A stretch of 45,693 bases of DNA from an uncultured Eubacterium sp. (GCA_948470065.1 CAOKNO010000013.1:1-45693); one strand, 5' to 3'. Shown: positions 1 to 8,377, numbered from the stretch's first letter. The notes: generated by a model not told the origin, from the sequence alone. A program made the numbers and translations.

Positions 1-71
1 TTTTCAATGGTAATGATATCGCCTTCGGATACTTTGTACTGTTTTCCACCTGTTGCTATAATTGCGTACAT
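1..71 (-). CDS. rplU: 50S ribosomal protein L21 (N-terminal fragment)
   Basis: The reverse strand reads [20 protein letters not shown], the typical start of bacterial ribosomal protein L21, which binds 23S rRNA in the large subunit. Only about 23 codons are present; the gene runs off the left edge. The start ATG lies at 69-71 behind a strong AGGAGG site with a short spacer. In Firmicutes rplU is usually followed by ysxB and rpmA, which would lie outside the window. RNase G, its common upstream neighbour, is also here but is separated by two extra genes. Confidence 0.93.
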   Translation of the reverse strand, partial: MYAIIATGGKQYKVSEGDIITIE

Positions 72-158
72 TCTGCACCTCCTATTTATCATTACTCGCC
101 AGTTGCGGTGCTACAAGGCTTATCCTGTAGTCTTCCCAAACCTCACTGTGCGGCATAC
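72..158 (-). promoter_or_regulatory. Candidate ribosomal protein L21 leader RNA
   Basis: This is the untranslated leader between the rplU promoter and start codon. It holds a clear hairpin at 111-130 (CTACAGG pairing with CCTTGTAG, one bulge) and GC-rich segments on both sides. Firmicute rplU genes are known to carry a structured L21 leader thought to mediate autoregulation. Position and structure fit, but the match to that family is from memory and was not tested with a covariance model. Confidence 0.5.
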
Positions 159-164
159 TCATAA

Positions 165-193
165 AGAATAGCATAAATCTGCCAATCCGTCAA
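165..193 (-). promoter_or_regulatory. Sigma-A promoter of rplU
   Basis: On the reverse strand TTGACG (188-193) is followed after exactly 17 bases by TATTCT (165-170). Transcription would start near position 158 and give a leader of about 87 nt. Confidence 0.7.
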
Positions 194-239
194 TTCTTTT
201 TTGAAAAAATCAAGGGCTGGCAGGCTCTACGGTAATTGC

Positions 240-268
240 TTGACACAGAATCCCGGTTCATTTAAAAT
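240..268 (+). promoter_or_regulatory. Sigma-A promoter of the DUF4317 gene
   Basis: A perfect TTGACA box (240-245) and TAAAAT (263-268) are 17 bases apart, about 50 bases before the start codon. It diverges from the rplU promoter. Confidence 0.75.
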
Positions 269-320
269 AAACCAAACAGCCCGTACATTGCTCGCGGGAA
301 GAAATAGATGGAGGGATCTT

Positions 321-1574
321 ATGGACAAAAAAGACATACTGGAAATCAAACGCCGCCTGAAAAAAGAAGCCTGTACGTTCAGCCGTATGTGCGGCTGCTA
401 TGTAGACGGGGAACGCAACCAGGTGCTTAAGCTGGAGGAAACGTTTTTAAACCTGGACGAAGAGGTCTTTTTCAAATATTTGGAAATAGCGAAAAAAGCC
501 CTTTCCGGCGCTATTGGGAACAACCTTCTGGAACTGGGGTTCCCGCTGGAGGAAGAAGCCATGGGCGGCAAGCAGCATTTTTTAGACGCGCTAAGGAACA
601 GCGGGTTAAAAGATAAGGAGCTGCTGGAGCGCTTTTATGAACTTGTGATCGAAAATTTCGATTACGATGGGAATTATCTGATCCTAGTGTTCCATGACGC
701 CTATGATGTAATCAAGAAGACCACCGATAACATGCTCCTGGACGAATCAGAGGAAGTGTACGAATACTTGCTCTGCGCCATCTGCCCGGTATCCTTAAGC
801 AAGCCTGGGCTGGGGTATCTGGCAGAGGAACACCGTTTTGGGGCAAGGATCCGCGACTGGGTGGTCGGCGTGCCAGAAAGCGGTTTCTTGTTCCCCGCAT
901 TTACCGACAGGAGCGCCGATATCCACGCTGTACTGACCTACCACAAGAACGCCAAGGAACCGCATACGGAACTGATGGAAAGGATTTTGGGATGCCCGGC
1001 AAAACGTACGGCGACGGAACAGAAGCTTGCCTTAGCTTCTATTGTCAAGAAAGCGGTAGGCGGGGACGAGGACGCCTGCCGCGAGGTTTTCTATGAGATC
1101 CAGCAAGGGATTTCAGATTTGGCAATGGAACATCCGGAAGAAGAGATGGATCCGCAGGATCCCGTACGGCTCACGCCGCAGGCAATCGGAGAGATTATGG
1201 CGGAAGCAGAAATCCCTGATACGGCGGCCGCTATGATTGAGGAATCTTACCGGGAGCAATTCCAGGACGAAGCCCCTGCACTGCATCATCTTGTAGATGC
1301 AAAGGCTGTGGAAGCCGGAAGCAAACGGAAACAGGAACGGGAACTGGTCAAAAAGGTCGCTATTTTAGAAAAACAGCTTGCAGATACGCGTACAGCCGCC
1401 GGGCAAGAGGAAGATACGTCCAGCCAGGCTAAGACGTACGATGTAATCCTACGGGTGAAGCCAGAAAAAGCTTCCCAGATCAAATCCCAGATCATCAATG
1501 GGCAGAAATGCCTTGTCATCCCCATGGAAGAGCATGAACATGCCGCTGTAAATGGGGTAAACACAACCGTCTGA
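321..1574 (+). CDS. DUF4317 family protein
   Basis: A 417-residue soluble protein. Its start, MDKKDILEIKRRLKKEACTF, and the RMCGCYVDGERN segment soon after are characteristic of DUF4317, a family of unknown function common in Clostridia. The ATG at 321 is chosen because GGAGGG lies five bases upstream and family homology begins there; the frame remains open further upstream, but that part lies over the promoter. The middle is acidic; residues about 325-380 form a helical, charged, coiled-coil-like stretch, followed by a short C-terminal domain. No signal peptide or membrane segment is visible. It is transcribed alone and converges on the AEC transporter. It sits between rng and rplU, where most relatives have nothing, so it may be a lineage-specific insertion. 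Confidence 0.8.
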   Translation: MDKKDILEIKRRLKKEACTFSRMCGCYVDGERNQVLKLEETFLNLDEEVFFKYLEIAKKALSGAIGNNLLELGFPLEEEAMGGKQHFLDALRNSGLKDKELLERFYELVIENFDYDGNYLILVFHDAYDVIKKTTDNMLLDESEEVYEYLLCAICPVSLSKPGLGYLAEEHRFGARIRDWVVGVPESGFLFPAFTDRSADIHAVLTYHKNAKEPHTELMERILGCPAKRTATEQKLALASIVKKAVGGDEDACREVFYEIQQGISDLAMEHPEEEMDPQDPVRLTPQAIGEIMAEAEIPDTAAAMIEESYREQFQDEAPALHHLVDAKAVEAGSKRKQERELVKKVAILEKQLADTRTAAGQEEDTSSQAKTYDVILRVKPEKASQIKSQIINGQKCLVIPMEEHEHAAVNGVNTTV

Positions 1575-1601
1575 TCCAAGGCAATGGAAAGCGCCCCAGA
1601 A

Positions 1602-2543
1602 TTATAAGAAGATACATACGATTGGGATTGTGGCAATGGAAGCCAGGGTGCTGATTACAATCCCATTTGTGCAGATCGTTTCATCTGCACCATATTCTTT
1701 CGCAACTAATGTGACGATGCTCCCTACTGGCATAGCAAGCTCCAGGGCAAAAATCCCAAAGAGCGTCTTATCTACTGGGAATGGCTTTAAAAGCAGGATT
1801 GCAGCGATAGGGAGCGCCAGCATTTTCAAGAAGGTATACCAATAGATCTTCCGGTTAGAGAGCATAGACGCAGGGCTTACCTTTGCAATGGACATCCCGA
1901 TCAATAGCATGGAAAGCGGGATAGTTGCGTTCCCCATATAGTCGCAGAAATTTACAACTGGGGCTGGGATTTCTGGCCTGGACAGGAAGAGGATGACAGC
2001 AGCCACGGAAGACAGGACGCCTGGGTTTACCATGCGCTTCCACTGGCTTGTGCTGCTGCCGCCCGCTTCTTTTTGACCATGCCCTGCAGCCCTTTGCGCC
2101 AGGATCAGCCCATATGTGTACAGGAGCAGGTTATATACCAGCATGTAAAAGACAATGTAAATCATGCTTTCCGTGCCAAAAATACTGGTTATTACCGGAA
2201 TCCCCATAAACCCTACGTTCGGGAAGATTGTCATCAGGCGGTATAAATCGCGCGATTCCCTGGAAGGATGCAAAAGCACAAGGAACAGGCAGGCTGCAAA
2301 AATCAAAAGCAGGTAAAAGCCAAGGACGAAACCGAGGTTTACCAAAAGCAGGCGCGCAGAGCCAGACGCTTCCTTCCCCATTACCCCATATAAGACTAAG
2401 ATAGGGTTTAAGAGATTCACCACAACCTTCGATAATTTCTGGTATGCTGCCTCATCGAACCATCCAAGCTTCCAGATCCATACGCCAGCCAGCATCATTG
2501 CAAAAAGCATTGCCATCTGTTCTACGATTACTTGTAATTCCAT
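1602..2543 (-). CDS. AEC family transporter (auxin efflux carrier type)
   Basis: A 313-residue, very hydrophobic protein with about ten membrane segments, including the family-typical stretch FPNVGFMGIPVITSIFGTES near residue 105. The family (PF03547, as in malonate and malate permeases and plant PIN-like carriers) moves small organic acids or amino-acid derivatives across the membrane. The substrate cannot be told from sequence. The ATG at 2541-2543 follows AGGAAGG that overlaps the end of rng; the gap to the rng stop is only 17 bases, so it is probably read through from the radical SAM-rng operon. It converges on the DUF4317 gene with a 27-base gap and no obvious terminator. Confidence 0.85.
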   Translation of the reverse strand: MELQVIVEQMAMLFAMMLAGVWIWKLGWFDEAAYQKLSKVVVNLLNPILVLYGVMGKEASGSARLLLVNLGFVLGFYLLLIFAACLFLVLLHPSRESRDLYRLMTIFPNVGFMGIPVITSIFGTESMIYIVFYMLVYNLLLYTYGLILAQRAAGHGQKEAGGSSTSQWKRMVNPGVLSSVAAVILFLSRPEIPAPVVNFCDYMGNATIPLSMLLIGMSIAKVSPASMLSNRKIYWYTFLKMLALPIAAILLLKPFPVDKTLFGIFALELAMPVGSIVTLVAKEYGADETICTNGIVISTLASIATIPIVCIFL

Positions 2544-2560
2544 GGATAACCATTTCCTTC

Positions 2561-3763
2561 CTAGTTTTTTCCCTGTGCCAATTGCTCATAAAGGGATTTC
2601 CGTCTTTTTTTGCGCGTCATCTCTACAAGGTTTAAATGCGTCATGCCTAGCACGCGGACGGGGACGCTGTCAAACTGGACGGCCTGGCGTAGCTTATGCA
2701 AAAGGAGTTCCTTGGATTCCTCAGACTCCATATCAATAAAATCTACGATGATAATGCCAGAAATATTACGGAGCCGAAGCTGGTGGGCGATTTCCTCCGC
2801 AGCTTCCAGGTTAACCTTAAGGTGATGTTCCTGCACCTGCTTTTTGGCAACGCTCTTACCCGTGTTGACGTCGATTACCGTCAGTGCTTCCGTAGGCTGT
2901 ATCACCAGGTAACCGCCAGATCTCATCCATACTTTTTCCCTCAGCGCTTCCTGTATCTTCTGCTCCAGGCTGTACAGCTTATCCAGGCTTAACAGCGGAT
3001 CGGTATAAAGGGTAAGCATTCCCAGATCTTTGGGCTGGCAACTGGTTAAATAGCTTTTTATTTGCGCATACAACTCCGTATTGTCCGTCAGGATTGCTTC
3101 TAACCGGGTGGAATCCAGCCCCTGTATGGAATGCAGATATTCCGGGACGCTTTCCTTCAAGCACGAGAAAGCCGTCCGGAACGGCGCTTTTTCCTTTAAG
3201 GATAAGTATTCCTGTTTTAGCTGATGATATTCTTCCAATACTTCTTCCACGGCCGCATTGGCCGCATTGGTCCGGATAATAACGCCAAACCCATCGTCAG
3301 TATCGAAGGGCAGGGATTCCCGTAGGCGTTCCCTTGTCTGTTCGTCCAGCTTCCTGGAAATCCCAAGCGACTTCTTCCCGCTGGTCAGCACCAGGTATCT
3401 CCCGGAAAAGTTTAAGTTCGTGCTCACCTTTGGGGGTTTGGACTTGCTGTTCTCCTGGATCACCTGGACGACTAGTTCATCCCCTTGCACAAGGCGCGGG
3501 CTATTGCCTTTTTTTACGAACAACGGGTCTTTCATATCTTCCAGGCTGTAGTAGCAAGGCTTTCCAGGTGCGATTTCGATAAACGCTGCGTTAAGGTTCT
3601 TTACGACATCCTTTACCTTGCCGACATAGATATTTCCAAGGATGCTTTTTTTCCCAGCAGGATCCAGGTGCGCTTCAACCAGCTTCTTCTCCTGGTACAG
3701 CGCAGTCACGACAAAGATCCTGCCCTCTCTGTTCAATGTTGTAAGGATCAATTTATATTTCAT
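2561..3763 (-). CDS. rng: Ribonuclease E/G family protein (RNase G)
   Basis: A 400-residue endoribonuclease of the RNase E/G family, which cleaves single-stranded RNA in rRNA maturation and mRNA decay. Residues about 35-110 form the S1-like RNA-binding domain (GNIYVGKVKDVV, AAFIEIAPGKPCYYS). The two catalytic magnesium ligands are visible as D298 (TVIDVNTGKS) and D341 (IIIVDFIDM), spaced 43 residues apart exactly as in E. coli RNase E (D303/D346). The protein ends right after EMTRKKRRKSLYEQL, so the CPxC zinc-link and small C-terminal domain of longer relatives are absent. The start overlaps the stop of the preceding gene (ATGA), showing translational coupling with the TIGR03936 protein. Confidence 0.9.
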   Translation of the reverse strand: MKYKLILTTLNREGRIFVVTALYQEKKLVEAHLDPAGKKSILGNIYVGKVKDVVKNLNAAFIEIAPGKPCYYSLEDMKDPLFVKKGNSPRLVQGDELVVQVIQENSKSKPPKVSTNLNFSGRYLVLTSGKKSLGISRKLDEQTRERLRESLPFDTDDGFGVIIRTNAANAAVEEVLEEYHQLKQEYLSLKEKAPFRTAFSCLKESVPEYLHSIQGLDSTRLEAILTDNTELYAQIKSYLTSCQPKDLGMLTLYTDPLLSLDKLYSLEQKIQEALREKVWMRSGGYLVIQPTEALTVIDVNTGKSVAKKQVQEHHLKVNLEAAEEIAHQLRLRNISGIIIVDFIDMESEESKELLLHKLRQAVQFDSVPVRVLGMTHLNLVEMTRKKRRKSLYEQLAQGKN

Positions 3764-4596
3764 TGTATTTCTTCCCCCAAATCTCCAAGCGCCAGGAACC
3801 TGGGGAAGCGCTCCCCTTTCGCCTGGAAGGATGCCTTCCAGCTATCTAAGTACTTCTGGTAAGCTTTCCGCTCTGCTTCCCCTTTCACTGGGATTTCATC
3901 AGACTTCGCATAAACCTCAAGACGGTGGATCTGGTACGCCAACGGCTGGTAATCCATCCCGCAGAACTTGCAGAACGCTTCTAGCGCCAGTTCTGGCTTG
4001 ATGTTGTCGCTGCTTCCGGTACATACTTGCAGGAATAAGAGGTTCCCGTTATATGGTTCCGAAAACCCATACGCCCCATTTCCATCCAGAACCTCTACAT
4101 GATAGAGGAAACGTTTTAGATCTAATTCCACCTGGCTCTTCTTCGTCTGCTTTGTCATCCAGATATGCGGCTGCGCATAAAATTCCAGCATCCGTTCCTT
4201 GTATTCCTCATATGTCTGGAACAACGGCTGGTATCCCGGCTTTGTGCCAATCAGGTAATCGGCGGCCGCCACCAATGACATAGATGGCTTTGCAGTATCT
4301 GGAAGCCTCTTGTACTCCAAGATCGAAACCCCTTCTACCATTACACGGTTCAAAGCTTCGATAGAAGCCGTACTGGACTGTGAGGAATTTACCTGGATAT
4401 CAAAATATTCCCCGCTGCTGGTCAGCCCTACCCCCAATGGGGCTGCAAAGGACATAAGCTGGTGCGGGCTGTATCCTTCGGAATAGGCAATATCAATGCC
4501 TGCGCGGCGTATGGCCTTCTGGAAATACCGCATCATATCCAGATGCCCGATAAACTTCATAACGCCAGATTTTTGGAATTTAATCCTGATATTCAA
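3760..4596 (-). CDS. TIGR03936 family radical SAM-associated protein (DUF2344)
   Basis: A 278-residue protein whose N-terminal part (RIKFQKSGVMKFIGHLDMMR, then AYSEGYSPHQLMSFAAPLGVG) is the signature of DUF2344/TIGR03936. Members sit next to, or are fused to the C-terminus of, the TIGR03960 radical SAM enzyme, as here; the function is unknown. I place the start at TTG (4594-4596), giving MNIRIKF, because AAAGGAG lies ten bases upstream and family homology begins there. An ATG at 4618-4620, with a weaker GAGG site, would add eight residues. The longer open frame further upstream overlaps the neighbour and is not believable. It follows the TIGR03960 gene by 35 bases and overlaps rng by four. 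Confidence 0.85.
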   Translation of the reverse strand: MNIRIKFQKSGVMKFIGHLDMMRYFQKAIRRAGIDIAYSEGYSPHQLMSFAAPLGVGLTSSGEYFDIQVNSSQSSTASIEALNRVMVEGVSILEYKRLPDTAKPSMSLVAAADYLIGTKPGYQPLFQTYEEYKERMLEFYAQPHIWMTKQTKKSQVELDLKRFLYHVEVLDGNGAYGFSEPYNGNLLFLQVCTGSSDNIKPELALEAFCKFCGMDYQPLAYQIHRLEVYAKSDEIPVKGEAERKAYQKYLDSWKASFQAKGERFPRFLALGDLGEEIQ

Positions 4597-4631
4597 GTCG
4601 AAACCACTCCTTTCTCGCATCCATGCGCCTC

Positions 4632-6488
4632 TTAATGTCCAAGGCAGACGCCTCCTTTGTACTGGGCTGCCCCGCAGCCGCTGCATTGCATCCTGCAGTT
4701 GGGCGTTACCTGCCCCGCTAAGGCACGTTCCCATTCCCGTTTTAGGAAATCCTTTGACACCCCGCAGTCGATAAAATCCCAAGGCAGGATCTCGCCGGTA
4801 TCCCTTGCCCTCTTGTTATAAAAATCAATGGATACGCCGCATTCCTCAAAAGCTTCCATCCATTTCGCGTTGTCGAAGGATTCTGTCCAGGCGTCAAACA
4901 TGCATCCTTTCTCGTATGCTTTCTGCAGTACTGCCCCAACCCTTCGGTCGCCCCTGGCAAACACGCCCTCTAATACGGTAACGTCTGCTTCGTGCCAGTT
5001 GTACTTCAGGCTTTTGCGGTTTAACTGCGCTTTCATCTCCTCATTTACAGTGCGCGCCCTCGCCAGGTATTCTGATTTGCCATACATGGGCGCCCACTGG
5101 AATGGAGTAAACGGTTTTGGGATAAAAAAGGATGTGCTGATGGTAATCTGGCATTTCCCATTCCGCTTGTCCTTTGGGATCTCATAGTAACGGCGGGCAA
5201 TCCTGTCCGCCAGCCGTGGGATTTCCCTTTGATCTTCTTCTGTTTCTGTAGGCAGGCCGAGCATAAAATACAGCTTTACCTTCTGCCAGCCGCCTTCAAA
5301 CGCAAGCGACGCGCCGTTTAAGATCACCTCTTCCGTAAGGCCTTTGTTTATTACATCCCGCAAACGCTGGGAGCCAGCCTCCGGCGCAAAAGTAAGGCTA
5401 CTCTTTTTGACGTCCTGGACTTTTTTCATGACGTCTAAGGAAAACGCGTCGATCCGCAGGGAAGGCAGGGATATATTCACACCTTTTTCCTTGAACTCCA
5501 TCAGGTAATCCATTAGTTCTGCAAGCTGGCTGTAATCGCTGGAGCTTAAGGAGCTTAAAGAGATTTCCTCCTGCCCGGAGCTAGTTAACATCTCTTCTGC
5601 GCACTGTTTGAGCATCGTTACGTCACGTTCCCTTGTCGGGCGGTAAATCATGCCTGCCTGGCAGAAACGGCAGCCGCGGATACATCCTCTTTGGATTTCT
5701 AATACAACGCGGTCTTGCGTAACCTTCAGGAAAGGGACAAGGGGCTTTCGTGGGTAAGAGGCATGGGACAAGTCCATTTCCACCTCTTTTTTTACGACGG
5801 CAGGGACGTCTTCATACTTCGGCAAGAAGGAAGCAATCGTCCCGTCCTCATTGTATTCTACGGCATACAGGGACGGTACATAAATCCCTGGTATTTTGCA
5901 CGCTGCACGCAGAAACGCTTGCCTGCTCCCGCCCTGCTTTTTCACAGACTTATACAAAGCGAATAAGTCGTCGTATCGTGTTTCCCCTTCCCCGATATAG
6001 AACAGATCAAAAAAATCTGCCAAAGGCTCCGGGTTATAGGCGCATGGCCCGCCGCCGATGACGATCGGGTCACATTCCTTGCGCTGTGACGCAAAAAGCG
6101 GGATTTGGCTTAAGTCTAAAATCTGTAAGATGTTCGTGTAACACATTTCATATTGGATGGTAATCCCTAGGAAATCCATCTCCTTCACCGGGGATTGTGT
6201 TTCTAACGTAAATAAAGGGATCTGCTGTTCCTTTAAGATATGATGCAGATCATGCCATGGGGAATAGACCCGTTCGCAGTATACGTCCTCCCTCTTATTG
6301 AACATGTCGTATAGGATCTGAAGCCCTAAGTGGGACATGCCGATTTCATACACATCCGGGAAACACATACAGAAACGGATCTCTGCCTGCGCAGGGTCTT
6401 TTTGCACCTCGTTAACCTCATTGCCAAGATACCGGGCAGGCTTTTCGATCTGCAGCAGTATTTCATCGCTTAATGCCAGTTTTTTCAT
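4632..6488 (-). CDS. TIGR03960 family B12-binding-type radical SAM protein
   Basis: A 618-residue enzyme. The N-terminal half (residues about 20-190) resembles a cobalamin-binding-like fold (FPDVYEIGMSHLGLQILYDM; DPIVIGGGPCAYNPEPLADF). The radical SAM core carries the 4Fe-4S motif CIRGCRFC with cysteines at 269, 273 and 276. The family is widespread in Firmicutes; its substrate is not established, and its lasting link with RNase G and ribosomal protein genes points to RNA or ribosome modification (inference). The ATG at 6486-6488 follows AAAGGA with good spacing; an in-frame upstream start lies over the leader and is rejected. It is the first gene of the operon with the TIGR03936 protein, rng and perhaps the AEC gene. 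Confidence 0.88.
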   Translation of the reverse strand: MKKLALSDEILLQIEKPARYLGNEVNEVQKDPAQAEIRFCMCFPDVYEIGMSHLGLQILYDMFNKREDVYCERVYSPWHDLHHILKEQQIPLFTLETQSPVKEMDFLGITIQYEMCYTNILQILDLSQIPLFASQRKECDPIVIGGGPCAYNPEPLADFFDLFYIGEGETRYDDLFALYKSVKKQGGSRQAFLRAACKIPGIYVPSLYAVEYNEDGTIASFLPKYEDVPAVVKKEVEMDLSHASYPRKPLVPFLKVTQDRVVLEIQRGCIRGCRFCQAGMIYRPTRERDVTMLKQCAEEMLTSSGQEEISLSSLSSSDYSQLAELMDYLMEFKEKGVNISLPSLRIDAFSLDVMKKVQDVKKSSLTFAPEAGSQRLRDVINKGLTEEVILNGASLAFEGGWQKVKLYFMLGLPTETEEDQREIPRLADRIARRYYEIPKDKRNGKCQITISTSFFIPKPFTPFQWAPMYGKSEYLARARTVNEEMKAQLNRKSLKYNWHEADVTVLEGVFARGDRRVGAVLQKAYEKGCMFDAWTESFDNAKWMEAFEECGVSIDFYNKRARDTGEILPWDFIDCGVSKDFLKREWERALAGQVTPNCRMQCSGCGAAQYKGGVCLGH

Positions 6489-6577
6489 AAATTGTCCTTT
6501 CGGTAACCGCTTTAGCGGTATTTTGTATCCTTTTTGTAGATCCTGCCAGTTTAAGCTGCCAAGATCCAATTTCTACT

Positions 6578-6606
6578 ATTATATATTTTTTATGGAAGAA
6601 CTTCAA
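6578..6606 (-). promoter_or_regulatory. Sigma-A promoter of the TIGR03960-TIGR03936-rng operon
   Basis: Reverse strand TTGAAG (6601-6606), 17-base spacer, perfect TATAAT (6578-6583). The -35 box overlaps the last codons of the fructosamine-kinase-like gene. The leader of about 80 nt contains a small hairpin (ACCGC/GCGGT) just before the ribosome site. Confidence 0.75.
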
Positions 6607-7532
6607 GCATTTAAAATATTGGCGATCATACGTTCCACAGACGGAAGGTAGGATTTCCCAAATAAATTCAGATGGTTTAAAAGGTGGTATAGGTTATAAA
6701 GATCGCGGCGGCTCTTGTATCCTGGCGCAAGAGGGGCGGCTGTTTGGTAAGCATCGTAAAAAGCTTTTGGGAATCCGCCAAACAACTCCGTCATGGCCAG
6801 ATCTGCCTCGGCATGGCCTACATAAGCCGCTGGATCGATCAGCCACGCCGTATGGTCTTTCCCTGTGATGAAATTCCCTGACCATAAGTCCCCATGGAGC
6901 AGGGACGGCTTGTCCGGCTCTATAAGGATTTCTTTTGCCCGTCCAAGGAGTACTGGAATCTTTTCTTTGACGCCAGGATTACAGTAATGCGCTGCTTTCT
7001 GGAGTTGTGGTTTCAGGCGGCAGTTGCAGAAAAAAGGGATCCAGGAGCCATAAGCCGTATTCTGCTGCCTGGACGCCCCGATATAATTATCCTGGAAAAA
7101 GCCATAGTTCCCCCCAGGAACGAGCCCATCCGTGCCTGCCTGGTGCATAGCGGCCAATTCGCAGGCGAACGTTTCCCAGAAATCATGGCGTCTTTGCTTC
7201 TCACCTACAAACTCCATCAGAAGGAACGAATAGCCGCCGTCCTCTTCTACCGTTCCTTTGCCAAGGATTTCCGGCGTACGGATGGTATCTGTCCCTGCAA
7301 TAGCCGCCAGCCCTGCGGCTTCTGCGGTGAAAAAGGAGAGATGCTCCTTTGTATTTGCTTTTAAGAAAAGGCACATGCCATCCTGCAGTTCCAGTTCAAA
7401 CGCCTGGTTGATGTCCCCGCCATGGATCCGCCTGGTCTTTGCGATCCTTGTATTATTGCCAAATTGTATAGCCAGGGCGTCCTCTAGGCTATGGCAATGC
7501 ATGGTATCATTTATCCAATTGTTCTGTTCCAT
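6603..7532 (-). CDS. Fructosamine kinase family protein
   Basis: A 309-residue protein of the fructosamine/ketosamine-3-kinase family (APH-like fold), which phosphorylates sugar adducts on amines so that they decompose. Visible motifs are the N-terminal ketosamine-kinase segment RRIHGGDINQAFELEL, the catalytic loop LLHGDLWSGNFITG, and the metal-binding segment WLIDPAAYVGHAEADLAM, all in the expected order. The ATG at 7530-7532 is used because AAGGGGGA lies upstream; an in-frame ATG seven codons earlier has no ribosome site. The gene appears monocistronic. Its 3' end overlaps the next operon's promoter. Confidence 0.87.
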   Translation of the reverse strand: MEQNNWINDTMHCHSLEDALAIQFGNNTRIAKTRRIHGGDINQAFELELQDGMCLFLKANTKEHLSFFTAEAAGLAAIAGTDTIRTPEILGKGTVEEDGGYSFLLMEFVGEKQRRHDFWETFACELAAMHQAGTDGLVPGGNYGFFQDNYIGASRQQNTAYGSWIPFFCNCRLKPQLQKAAHYCNPGVKEKIPVLLGRAKEILIEPDKPSLLHGDLWSGNFITGKDHTAWLIDPAAYVGHAEADLAMTELFGGFPKAFYDAYQTAAPLAPGYKSRRDLYNLYHLLNHLNLFGKSYLPSVERMIANILNA

Positions 7533-7568
7533 GTAAAATCCCCCTTTTCCCATAGATAGTGTGGTACA

Positions 7569-7595
7569 GACAGCAACGCATCCACCGCCGCTGTC
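7569..7595 (-). repeat. Small hairpin in the leader of the fructosamine-kinase-like gene
   Basis: GACAGC (7569-7574) pairs with GCTGTC (7590-7595) around a 15-base loop. It lies about 40 bases before the start codon and no T run follows it, so it is not a normal terminator. Confidence 0.35.
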
Positions 7596-7625
7596 CCATC
7601 CGTAAACTATGCGTAACGCTTCCTT

Positions 7626-7634
7626 ACTATATCA
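7626..7634 (-). promoter_or_regulatory. Possible extended -10 promoter of the fructosamine-kinase-like gene
   Basis: The reverse strand shows TGATATAGT, an extended -10 element, about 95 bases before the start codon. The -35 region (TGGCAA at 17 bases) is a poor match. Confidence 0.35.
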
Positions 7635-7708
7635 TAGGGAAAAACCCATTGCCAGTCTGGAAAATTAATTGGTTTTGTGGTATAATAACGTTAGGAAATC
7701 CCATTGAG

Positions 7709-8035
7709 TCATGGTTCGGATGTAACAAGTTCTACTACATCGTCAATTGGAAGCGGGTTCCATTCTATCTGCTGGACGATATCCTTTGCCCCGTAGCCCT
7801 GGAACGTGATATTTTCCTGATCGCAGTATACAAATCCCGCAAACAGCAAGATAGCAAGCAAAAGCCGTATTCCAAAGCTGCTGTTTTTCCCTTCTAATAC
7901 GTCTTCCTGCTGTTCCACATACTGCCTGGCTCCGATTGCCCTGCCGCCTTCCATTGCATTTCCGTAAAATGACGCCCGTACCTGTTCTACATAACTCTTC
8001 CGCTCTTCTGCTGCCTCTTCAAATGTCCTTGCCAT
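7709..8035 (-). CDS. Small single-pass membrane protein, unknown function
   Basis: A 108-residue protein that I do not assign to a named family. The first 45 residues are soluble and charged (MARTFEEAAEERKSYVEQVR), followed by one hydrophobic segment at about residues 57-71 (IRLLLAILLFAGFVYC) and a short C-terminal part of about 35 residues. By the positive-inside rule the N-terminal part is probably cytoplasmic. The ATG at 8033-8035 follows AGGAG by seven bases, which supports a real gene. It stands alone between the fructosamine-kinase-like gene and the his operon; its promoter is not clear. Confidence 0.65.
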   Translation of the reverse strand: MARTFEEAAEERKSYVEQVRASFYGNAMEGGRAIGARQYVEQQEDVLEGKNSSFGIRLLLAILLFAGFVYCDQENITFQGYGAKDIVQQIEWNPLPIDDVVELVTSEP

Positions 8036-8257
8036 TCTCAGCTCCTGAAAACCCTTTTGTTATATTTTAGTACCCTTGTCTTTATAAAATACCTGCTTTA
8101 TGCAAATTCCCTATTCATTGATCCGTATCTGGAGAGATTTTATTCAACCGTACAAGTCCATTTAGATTACATAATATAATTACGTAAACCTCTTGCAACT
8201 CCTGGATCATTTCAATTCCTAATCACTCACTTTGCCAGGACAAATCCTGGGGGCTGC

Positions 8258-8286
8258 TTGAATTTATATTGAAACGATGATAAAAT
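8258..8286 (+). promoter_or_regulatory. Orphan forward sigma-A-like promoter
   Basis: TTGAAT (8258-8263), 17 bases, TAAAAT (8281-8286). No forward gene follows; transcription would run through the 22-bp palindrome and then against the end of hisIE. Confidence 0.45.
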
Positions 8287-8377
8287 GAAACGCACTAGCA
8301 GAATATCAGATTATTCTGAAAAGACTTGATGAATTGGAACGGCAGGGAATCATCGGGGCGTTTGACAAGCATAATGA

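Noticed and set aside
8235-8250. CCAGGA/TCCTGG hairpin as a terminator
   Set aside because: Short stem and no T run on either strand; only noted as part of the gene-free stretch.
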